DNA from: Desulfuromonadales bacterium
GTDB lineage: Bacteria > Desulfobacterota > Desulfuromonadia > Geobacterales > Pseudopelobacteraceae
DNA: 64,000 nucleotides
Direction: 5' to 3'
Assembly: GCA_016650295.1 (NCBI GenBank)
Contig: JAENWA010000114.1
Coordinates: forward strand, 62,001-126,000
The notes under the pieces are model-generated. The model saw only the letters and a program-made list of their open reading frames with translations. It searched no databases and was not told the DNA's origin. The translations under genes were made by a program, and so were the position numbers. This document shows positions 49,301 through 56,264 of the stretch, one piece after another (position 1 is the stretch's first letter; each line of letters starts with the position of its first letter).

Positions 49301-49437
49301 AAAATCAAATATACACTTTCAAACTTACGTATCTGAGAAGTGATGTCTTCGAAGAACTTATTGCAAACCAACTCTGATTCTTCATGCCATTCTGGTCTGT
49401 AGTGAAGGTCGGAAATATGAAGGAATGTATGTTTCAT
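46327..49437 (-). CDS. Calcineurin-like metallophosphoesterase fused to a large STAND/NTPase-like C-terminal region
   Basis: Metallophosphoesterase motifs FLHISDLHY, SGDLV, GNHD, MHHP and SGHRHQG in the first ~300 aa. The remaining ~700 aa include RAPKQFGLTCIGRFIALEHH (degenerate P-loop-like) and PIVILHGLDD (Walker B-like). Confidence 0.8.
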   Translation of the reverse strand: MKHTFLHISDLHYRPEWHEESELVCNKFFEDITSQIRKFESVYLIFSGDLVLKGEHDAQYAAFLGKFSKVLDSIGLPRERRISVPGNHDISRSALKPLVLIQEGALTAIKDERTFNDTLPQLSKMFFAENFKNYVSCEAKFAHHTCCAGHLGGTGWDLNNGIGVYCLNTALCSLGGLEDSSGKPFSDKERLHIDTRSLQKWLAENNSNVRVLVMHHPLDWLVDWAKNELENIIAEKFTLVLSGHRHQGTATFSSRGMGGFVHCAAPQLFSKKSDLLGYSFVSVETSSGEIEVLYRQWTQTHKFVLGTALADNDTGTREFSACNYNDEIIEVMPPISRPIDTRAVLQAEFDEAITCYSSKKQIWVERDLANKPETTNEKEAIVMISPSDISLDLRSCIIRAPKQFGLTCIGRFIALEHHRQAANGTAIAMVDTSSMPSHKQGVINHIVDRCTELNIDRAALAGILLDNWQNDKSAKRALREIQAEFPSIPIVILHGLDDCSEIANSIESDEVTEFEALYLWALTRASIRGLVVDYIKDLSSLDDNLVTKKLIDDIDALNIHRTPLNCLLILKLLEQSFDDSPVNRTEMIGRVLYLLFYQFDKIPRYATRPDLKDCEYALGYVCEWLIRSRKASFTKNEFYSKVQEYCKTQILDLDREVLFAFLVSENILIRKGFMFEFRFSYWLYFFAAHRMHHDSTFAEFILSEGRYSAIPEIIEFYTGIDRRRSDAVSRLTEDLKRMNSDFLNRTGITETFNPYQDAQWKPSEKSLEDMERHVAESVADSSLPAAIKDAIADKGYNRGKPYNQELAKFINESTLLQMVQTMKGAARALRNSDHVLPSLKNELLNEVLRCWIRVCQILVILSPLLAERRSANFEGMGFYLTKDFDNKKTDRERWEAIMAVLADNVVKWFQEDLFSKKMGALLSGYVQANQGTLGEMMVLLVMAMQRPPGWEKEIESFVVRTHKNSFYLSRVYAALRHEYNASFSTERTRQQLLRLAGMSVAKHSTGAKHPNIKLVEKATKLIEEELPKNDDKEKGH

Positions 49438-49462
49438 GATGGAAGGTTTCCTTTCGGTGAAT

Positions 49463-50665
49463 CTAAGCTATCCGCGTAAGATTTAATTGCTTCCCTTTAA
49501 AGGCACGTTGTAGAAGGGAGTTAAAGAGTGTGTTCAACTCCACCAGCGCTTCGTTTTGGGAGGTTTTTAGTTTCTCAACGGCAGCAACACGACAGGCGAA
49601 TTCACACTGTTCTTCCATTGCTGGCAGTGGAATGAGAATTTGCTGAATTTGATCCAGATGGAGGTCGGGAACACCGATGCCTTTGATTCTTTTATCTGCC
49701 TGCCTCTTTATGGCTTTTGTTCCCAATACAGCTTTCAAATAATTAGAATCTACCAGCTTTCTGTCGGGTTTGATAAGACAAACACTTACATAAAGTGAAA
49801 ACTCTTGGTCGGTATCAACAATAGCTGGACGACCGTAGGTAGCGCCGACTTTTGTGTAAAGAATATCGAACTGTTCAGCTTTACAACGTTTTGTAAACAT
49901 CTGATGATCTTCCAGACTCACAAATTTACAGTTGTCGAACTTCAGAGCGCCTGTTGTTATGTCTTTAACTGAAATGAATGGTACACCTGTCGAGGTATAG
50001 TTTGGTTTTTGGTGAACTCCGTCGGTAATTCTTGTCGTAATTTCCGATAGCTGAACAATTTTTACGCCCTTCGGATTCGTTTCTGGATCGCCAAACATGT
50101 CCAAAAAAGTCGAACTTAAAAGTTCCTCTGCTAACCGGACCGCCTCCTGCCGCTTGCGCCGGATAGAATCAGCCTTGTCGAGGATGGCAGCGATGCGCTT
50201 TTGTTCGGGGAGTGGGGGGAAAGGGATTTGAAGCTCTTGAAATCGTCCTTTATTGATTATTGGAACTGTTGTTGAGGGAGCAAGATGGATAAGAAGTGGT
50301 TTCAGGGTCTGGCAGTAATGGAAGCCATATCTCGGGGAAACAATTTTTTCATCAAAAACGACCGAATTGATTTGTTGATTAGTCGCTAGCCGAGTACCAG
50401 CGATGCCAATTTTTCCAAGAGAACCAATACAACAGACCATAATTGAATTTTCTGGAATTACCCTGACTTGCTTTGCTCCAAGTTCTGTCAAAGTTACAGG
50501 AGTCTTGGTTACAGGGACTCCACCTTTTAATTCAGTTGGGGTAACAAATGGAATTTCTCCACCAAAATAATCATCGCGTATTGTTGATGGTGTCGAGCCT
50601 GTGACTACTTCCGCAACTTCACAGAATTTCATCATCTTCCAGTGAGTTGGAACGTTTCTGTTCAT
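49463..50665 (-). CDS. hsdS: Type I restriction enzyme specificity subunit (HsdS)
   Basis: Two TRD-like halves: IPFVTPTELKGG...IPFPPLPEQKRIAAILDKADSIRRKRQEA and VPFISVKDITTG...ILIPLPAMEEQ. Confidence 0.95.
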   Translation of the reverse strand: MNRNVPTHWKMMKFCEVAEVVTGSTPSTIRDDYFGGEIPFVTPTELKGGVPVTKTPVTLTELGAKQVRVIPENSIMVCCIGSLGKIGIAGTRLATNQQINSVVFDEKIVSPRYGFHYCQTLKPLLIHLAPSTTVPIINKGRFQELQIPFPPLPEQKRIAAILDKADSIRRKRQEAVRLAEELLSSTFLDMFGDPETNPKGVKIVQLSEITTRITDGVHQKPNYTSTGVPFISVKDITTGALKFDNCKFVSLEDHQMFTKRCKAEQFDILYTKVGATYGRPAIVDTDQEFSLYVSVCLIKPDRKLVDSNYLKAVLGTKAIKRQADKRIKGIGVPDLHLDQIQQILIPLPAMEEQCEFACRVAAVEKLKTSQNEALVELNTLFNSLLQRAFKGKQLNLTRIA

Positions 50666-52215
50666 CCCACCATCCCCTTCAACTCCGCCAACTCCCCGGC
50701 AATCTCCCGCTCCAACGCCTCCAACCGGGCAATGATGACCTGCGGCGGCTCGTAGGCCAACTCCTCATGCTCTACCTTCTTGTAACGATTGATGGAGAGG
50801 TCGTACTTGTTGTCGCGGATCTCCTGCACCGGGACGAGGAAGGATTTACCAGTCCGCCCTTCGACTCCGCTCAGGGCACCGCCCTTCTCCCCACTCTGCA
50901 ACTTAGCATCACCGGTGGCTGAGCGGAGCCGAAGCCACGAAGCCAGCACATCGGGGATATCGTTCTGCTCCACCGGATTGCGCTTGTCATCCAGCGAGAA
51001 ACCATCGGTCTGCATGTCGTAGAACCAGACGTGATCCGTGCCGCCGGAGTTGGTCTTGGTAAAGATCAATATTCCGGTGGAGACGCCCGCATAGGGACGG
51101 AACACGCCGGAAGGCATGGAGATCATCGCCTCCAGCTTGTGGCCGTCCACCAGGATCTTGCGCAAGTCCAGATGCGCCTTGCTGGAACCGAACAGCACCC
51201 CGTCCGGCACGATCACCGCGCAGCGCCCGCCCGGCTTCAACAACCGCAGCATCAGGGCGATGAACAGCAACTCGGTCTTCTTGGTCTTGACCGTGCGCAA
51301 AAGGTCCTTGGCTACGGTCTCTTCATCCAGCGACCCCTTGAATGGCGGATTAGCCAGGATCAGGGTAAAGGCATCGGCAATGTCTCCGGCGCTGTTGGAG
51401 AGGGCGTCACGAGCCTCAATGGCAGGATTCTCCACGCCATGCAGCATCATGTTCATGCTGGCGATGCGCAGCATGGTGGAGTCGAAATCGAAACCGTTGA
51501 AGAGCTTGCCGTTGAAGTGGCGCTTCAGTTCTTCGTTGTGGAACAGGTCGGCATGTTGCTCACGCAGGTATTCACCGGCCGCCACCAGGAAGCCGGCGGT
51601 GCCGCAGGCCGGGTCGCAGATGATGTCGTCGGGGCGGGGCTGCATCAGCTCCACCATCATCTTGATTATATGCCGGGGGGTGCGGAACTGGCCGTTTCTA
51701 CCGGCGGTGGTCAGCTTGGAGAGCATGTACTCGTACAGATCGCCCTTGGTGTCCCGGTCTTCCATCGGCACCTGGCTGATCTGCTCCACCACCCGCTCCA
51801 GCAGGCTGGGGGTGGGGATCATGAAGATGGCGTCCTTCATGTGGCGGGCGTAGGCGGTATCCAGGCCGCCGTGCAGGTTCTTGATGAAGGGGAAGACCTC
51901 CTGGCTGACCACGCGAAACATCTCCTCGGCCTCAAACTCCCGGAAGCGCGACCAGCGCAGATGATCCTGACCTGCGGAGAAGATCGGCTCCTTGATCGGC
52001 TTGCCCAGTCGGTTGGCCTGCTTCTCCCGCGCCGTGTGGATGTCATCCAGCCGCTTGATGAACAGCAGGAAGGAGATCTGCTCGATCACCCGCAGGGGAT
52101 CGGAAATCCCGCCGGACCAGAATGCATCCCATATTTTGTCGATCTTTGATTTGTTTTCACCGGTCAGCACGTGGGTGGGGCTCCTTGGTAGATAGTGGAT
52201 TGTGCTGTGCCGCAT
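50662..52215 (-). CDS. hsdM: Type I restriction-modification methyltransferase (HsdM)
   Basis: GQFRTPRHIIKMMVELMQPRPDDIICDPACGTAGFLVAAGEYL; LANPPFKGS (NPPF). 4-bp overlap with hsdS. Confidence 0.96.
   Translation of the reverse strand: MRHSTIHYLPRSPTHVLTGENKSKIDKIWDAFWSGGISDPLRVIEQISFLLFIKRLDDIHTAREKQANRLGKPIKEPIFSAGQDHLRWSRFREFEAEEMFRVVSQEVFPFIKNLHGGLDTAYARHMKDAIFMIPTPSLLERVVEQISQVPMEDRDTKGDLYEYMLSKLTTAGRNGQFRTPRHIIKMMVELMQPRPDDIICDPACGTAGFLVAAGEYLREQHADLFHNEELKRHFNGKLFNGFDFDSTMLRIASMNMMLHGVENPAIEARDALSNSAGDIADAFTLILANPPFKGSLDEETVAKDLLRTVKTKKTELLFIALMLRLLKPGGRCAVIVPDGVLFGSSKAHLDLRKILVDGHKLEAMISMPSGVFRPYAGVSTGILIFTKTNSGGTDHVWFYDMQTDGFSLDDKRNPVEQNDIPDVLASWLRLRSATGDAKLQSGEKGGALSGVEGRTGKSFLVPVQEIRDNKYDLSINRYKKVEHEELAYEPPQVIIARLEALEREIAGELAELKGMVG
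50856..50877. repeat. REP-like palindrome inside hsdM
   Basis: GCCCTTCGACTCCGCTCAGGGC; translated on the minus strand as ALSGVEG within hsdM. Confidence 0.75.
50915..50938. repeat. REP-like palindrome inside hsdM
   Basis: GTGGCTGAGCGGAGCCGAAGCCAC; translated on the minus strand as WLRLRSAT within hsdM. Core shared with 50856..50877 in opposite orientation. Confidence 0.75.
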
Positions 52216-52548
52216 TCAACAGACATTGGCGGTGAGGTGATCCAGTTGTTCATTCAGCCAACTGTTGATACTTTCGCCTGACTGCTTGGCCGCCACGTAC
52301 ACCTTGCGGTGCAGATCCGGGGTCAGGCGCAGCATGAACTTGCCGGTGAACGGTTTTTCAGGAGCCTGGCCAAGTTGGACACAGAAATCAAGATAATCAT
52401 CCACCGACTCCCTGAAAGCCTGCTTGATTTCGTCAACCGTCTTACCTTGAAAAGTAATAACGTCGCGTAGACCGATAACCTCACCATGAAAGATTTCCGC
52501 CTCATCGTCATACTCAACTCTTCCGGAATAGCCTTTGTACTGCATCAT
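52216..52548 (-). CDS. hicB: HicB-family antitoxin with C-terminal RHH/Arc-like domain
   Basis: YKGYSGRVEYDDEAEIFHGEVIGLRDVITFQGKTVDEIKQAFRESVDDYLDFC; GKFMLRLTPDLHRKVYVAAKQSGESINSWLNEQL. Confidence 0.93.
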   Translation of the reverse strand: MMQYKGYSGRVEYDDEAEIFHGEVIGLRDVITFQGKTVDEIKQAFRESVDDYLDFCVQLGQAPEKPFTGKFMLRLTPDLHRKVYVAAKQSGESINSWLNEQLDHLTANVC

Positions 52549-52799
52549 GGACGTATACCTCCTTCTTCCAGAAAACGTCTGACTGACTTCACCGCGCCTT
52601 TATCGGTTTCTTTCTGCGGATGAGGCCGGTGAAACGTGGCTTTGATTCCATTCAAAAGAAACCTGACGCGGGAACCGTTCCCTTCGTATCGCTCTGCACC
52701 AAGCGCTATGAATAATGCCTCGATGTCATCCCAGATAATGCTGGAGTTCACCGGGTCATGGAATATTGCTTTCAGCGTTTTGCGGTGCTTGCTGGTCAT
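52545..52799 (-). CDS. hicA: HicA-family toxin
   Basis: KHRKTLKAIFHDPVNSSIIWDDIEALFIALGAERYEGNGSRVRFLLNGIKATFHRPHPQKETDKGAVKSVRRFLEEGG; overlaps hicB by 4 bp. Confidence 0.93.
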   Translation of the reverse strand: MTSKHRKTLKAIFHDPVNSSIIWDDIEALFIALGAERYEGNGSRVRFLLNGIKATFHRPHPQKETDKGAVKSVRRFLEEGGIRP

Positions 52800-52807
52800 A
52801 AGGAATT

Positions 52808-52826
52808 GGTATCACTTTCTGATACC
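52808..52826. promoter_or_regulatory. Candidate HicB operator (inverted repeat)
   Basis: GGTATCA-CTTTC-TGATACC, a perfect 7-bp inverted repeat 8 bp upstream of the hicA start. Confidence 0.55.
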
Positions 52827-52901
52827 GGTGTAAATGATTTTATCACGAATGTTTTCCCGTCAGCACAAGCCCCACATTACGCTTGTTTGTCCAGCCATTG
52901 T

Positions 52902-53028
52902 ATTCCAGTTCAAAATCATGGATGAAATCAAGGCGGCGAGGATTGAGGCGACGAATGCGTACAGATACGTACGTTGAGGCGCCGAAGACGAGCCAACGAA
53001 GATAGCGTCTTGATTTGGAATTGGAATC
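52902..53028. repeat. ~127-bp imperfect palindromic intergenic repeat
   Basis: Left ATTCCAGTTCAAAATC...AAATCAAGGCG complements right CGTCTTGATTTGGAATTGGAAT; centre GTACAGATACGTAC. The 3' 41 bp recur at 63036..63076. Confidence 0.7.
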
Positions 53029-53045
53029 GGGTATAGTCTGCACCT

Positions 53046-56000
53046 ATGCCAACTTTCACCGTCCATACCAGCAGCTCCCTGACCCGCCTGGCTGCGGCCC
53101 TGGCCGGGACCTTGGCAGCGGATCCGGCCCCGCCGCTGGTCCGCGAACCGGTGGTGGTGCTCAGTAACGGCATGGGGCGCTGGCTCTCCATGGAACTGGC
53201 CGCCACGGACGGCGTCTCGGCCGGCATGGAGTTCAGCTTCCCCAACGACACGCTGGATGCCTGTTTCCGCAGCATGATCCCCGGCCTGCCCGAGTCGTCC
53301 CCCTTTACCCTGGACACCATGGCCTGGCGCATCGCAGCGCTTCTGCCCGCGCATCTGCAGCGCCCCGGATTCGAGAGCATCGCCGGCTACCTGGGGGACC
53401 GCGGCGACGACCGCCGGCTGCTGCAGCTCTCCCGCAAACTGGCCGACACCTTTGACCAGTACACTATCTTCCGGCCGCAGATGGTCCTGGGGTGGGATAA
53501 CGGCCAGGGGAGCGACTGGCAGGCCGAACTATGGCGCTCACTGACAGCGGGCTGCGGCGGCCTGCACCGGGCGGCCCTGTTGCGCATATTCCGGCAGCGG
53601 CTGAACTCCGGCGTTGCTGAAGATTCTCTCCCGCGGCGCATCAGCCTGTTCGGCATCTCGTTCCTGCCCCCCTTCCACCTGGAGTTCTTTTCAATCCTGT
53701 CCCGAGTTACGCAGGTGGATTTTTACCTGCTCAACCCCTGCGGCAGCTACTGGGGCGACATCTTTTCCGAACGGCGCAAGGCCGAACTAGCCCTGAACCC
53801 GGACCTCCCGCCCGAGGCCCTGGAGTACTACGAAACCGGTAATCCGCTGCTCTCGTCGCTGGGCACACAGGGTCAGGAGTTCTTCAGCCTGCTGCTGGAT
53901 ATGGATACGGACTGGAATGACCTGGACAGTGTCCGGACGCCACAGGCCGGCGGTCTGCTGGCCACGATCCAAAGCGATATCCTGGAGCTGAGCAACCGTG
54001 GCGTCACGACCGGACGGGCCACGATGGCGGACAACGATCTTTCCCTGCAGATCCACTCCTGCCATGGTCCGCTGCGCGAGATGGAGATTCTCTACGACAA
54101 TCTGCTGCGCATGTTTGATGATCATCCCGACCTGGAACCGCGCGACATCTGCGTCATGACGCCGGATATCGGCGCCTGTGCCCCCTACATAACGGCCACC
54201 TTCGGCACGCGCTGCGGCGGACGCCCGGCCATACCCTTCACCATCGCCGACCAGAGTCGGCGCCGGGAGAATCCGGTCCTGGATACCTTTCTGAAGATCC
54301 TGGAGCTGCCGGCCGGCCGCTTCGGCATCAACGGCATGCTGGAGGTACTGGAGTGCCCGCAGGTCATGGCCCGTTTCGAGATCACGTCCGACGAGCTGGA
54401 TCGTATCCGGGAGTGGCTGCAGTCCAGCGGGGTGCGCTGGGGCATCGACGGGACCCACCGTGCCTCGCTCGGTTTCCCGGACTTCGGCGAGTTCAGCTGG
54501 CGGGCGGGTCTGGAACGTATGCTGCTCGGCTATGCCCTGGCGCCCGACGGCGACCGTCTGTTTGCCGGGATCATGCCCTGCGACAACATTGAAGGACGTC
54601 AGGCCCTGGCCCTAGGCAAGCTGGCCACGTTCATCAACGCAGCCGAAGGCTTGGCTGACGCTCTTTCGGACCGCCTGACTCTGACCCGCTGGGCGGACAC
54701 ATTGACAACCATCACGGACCGGATGCTCAGCCCGCTGGACGGCAACGATACCAGCTGCGTGCCGCTCCATGCCGCCTTCCAGAGTCTGCGCGAATCCGGG
54801 GAACGCTCCGGATTTGACGCCCCCATCGGGCTGGAGGCGGTGCGGGACTGCCTGACGGGTCTGCTGGATGAAAGCGGTGAATCCTTCGGTTTTCTGGGGG
54901 GGCGGGTCACCTTCTGCGCCATGCTCCCCATGCGCAGCATCCCGCTGCGGGTGGTCTGCCTGGTCGGCATGAATGACGGCATTTTCCCCCGCAACCAGCG
55001 TCTGCCGGCCTTCAGCCTGATGAACGGTGCCCGCAGACGGGGCGACCGCTCTATCAGGGACGAGGACCGCTACCTGTTTCTGGAGGCGCTCCTGTCGGCG
55101 CGGGATACATTCTACATCAGCTACACCGGCCAGAATGACCGGGACAACAGCAGCCTGCCCCCCTCGGTGGTCGTGGCGGAGCTGCTTGATTATGTCCGGC
55201 GCGGATTCGGGCGGGCAGAGGCCCCGGATACGCCGCCCGAAATCGTTACCCGCCACCGTTTGCAGGCCTTCAGCAGCGAGTACTTTTCCGGCGACCAGGA
55301 CGCCCGGCTGTTCAGCTACTCAACGGAATACCGGGATGCCCTGGAATCCGGCCGCGCCTCCGGCCGGCCGAGACGTGAATTCATCCACAACCCCCTGGAG
55401 GATGATCCGCTCCTGACGCAAGAGCTGGATCTTCAGCAGCTGACCCGCTTCCTGGGCAATCCGGCCAGGACCTTTCTGTCCCGCAGCCTGGGCGTGCTCC
55501 CCTACAACCTGGAGGATGAGATCGAGGAACGGGAGCCCTTCGCCCTGGAGAGCCTGGCCGGGTATGCGCTTCGGCAGGAGCTAACCGGGAGACTGCTCAA
55601 CAACGAATCCTGCGACGGCCTGTATGAATCCGTCCGGGCCCGCTCGATCCTGCCGCCGCTGGCTGCCGGCAGGATCGCCTTCGATGCCGCCCTGACCGAA
55701 TGCAGCGAATTTGCCCGCCTGGTTGCAGCACAGCTTTCTCCGGCTCTGGAGCCGTTGCCGTTCTCACTGGACCTGCACGGCGCCACCCTGAACGGGGTGC
55801 TGAAGGAGCTGCACCAGGACCGACACCTGCGCTGGCGTTGTGCCACCATGAAAGGCAAGGATCGCCTGGCGCTGTGGTGCGAACACCTGATCCTCAACAC
55901 TGTTCAACCGGAGGGCTGCCCCCGTGAGAGCCGAATGGTCTGCAAGGATGTAACCGTTACCCTGCAACCTCTGGATAATGCCCGCGAGCTGCTGGCCGGA

Positions 56001-56264
56001 CTGCTGGAACTGTACCGCCAGGGTCTGTGCCGGCCGCTGCACTTCTTCCCGCAGGCATCCTGGCTGTACCTCAGCGATGGTATGGCCAAGGCCGAAGAGC
56101 GCTGGCTGGGAAGCGATTACTCACTCTCACCGGCCGAATCGACGGACCCGTCCTTTAACCTCTGCTTCAACGGCCACAACGTGCTGGATGATGAATTCGT
56201 CGTCCTGGCAGAGCGGATCTACGGCCCGCTTCGGGACGTTGCAACCGAAGAGAAGAGCGTATGA
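53046..56264 (+). CDS. recC: Exodeoxyribonuclease V gamma subunit (RecC)
   Basis: VVVLSNGMGRWLSMELA; LFGISFLPPFHLEFFSILSRVTQVDFYLLNPCGSYWGDI; CLVGMNDGIFPRNQRLPAFSLM. Confidence 0.95.
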   Translation: MPTFTVHTSSSLTRLAAALAGTLAADPAPPLVREPVVVLSNGMGRWLSMELAATDGVSAGMEFSFPNDTLDACFRSMIPGLPESSPFTLDTMAWRIAALLPAHLQRPGFESIAGYLGDRGDDRRLLQLSRKLADTFDQYTIFRPQMVLGWDNGQGSDWQAELWRSLTAGCGGLHRAALLRIFRQRLNSGVAEDSLPRRISLFGISFLPPFHLEFFSILSRVTQVDFYLLNPCGSYWGDIFSERRKAELALNPDLPPEALEYYETGNPLLSSLGTQGQEFFSLLLDMDTDWNDLDSVRTPQAGGLLATIQSDILELSNRGVTTGRATMADNDLSLQIHSCHGPLREMEILYDNLLRMFDDHPDLEPRDICVMTPDIGACAPYITATFGTRCGGRPAIPFTIADQSRRRENPVLDTFLKILELPAGRFGINGMLEVLECPQVMARFEITSDELDRIREWLQSSGVRWGIDGTHRASLGFPDFGEFSWRAGLERMLLGYALAPDGDRLFAGIMPCDNIEGRQALALGKLATFINAAEGLADALSDRLTLTRWADTLTTITDRMLSPLDGNDTSCVPLHAAFQSLRESGERSGFDAPIGLEAVRDCLTGLLDESGESFGFLGGRVTFCAMLPMRSIPLRVVCLVGMNDGIFPRNQRLPAFSLMNGARRRGDRSIRDEDRYLFLEALLSARDTFYISYTGQNDRDNSSLPPSVVVAELLDYVRRGFGRAEAPDTPPEIVTRHRLQAFSSEYFSGDQDARLFSYSTEYRDALESGRASGRPRREFIHNPLEDDPLLTQELDLQQLTRFLGNPARTFLSRSLGVLPYNLEDEIEEREPFALESLAGYALRQELTGRLLNNESCDGLYESVRARSILPPLAAGRIAFDAALTECSEFARLVAAQLSPALEPLPFSLDLHGATLNGVLKELHQDRHLRWRCATMKGKDRLALWCEHLILNTVQPEGCPRESRMVCKDVTVTLQPLDNARELLAGLLELYRQGLCRPLHFFPQASWLYLSDGMAKAEERWLGSDYSLSPAESTDPSFNLCFNGHNVLDDEFVVLAERIYGPLRDVATEEKSV

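Noticed and set aside
52860-53354. 164-aa minus-strand ORF ending in a TM-like segment (TYLYAFVASILAALISSMILNWN)
   Set aside because: The hydrophobic stretch is simply the translation of the palindromic repeat at 52902-53028 and the rest is antisense to recC.
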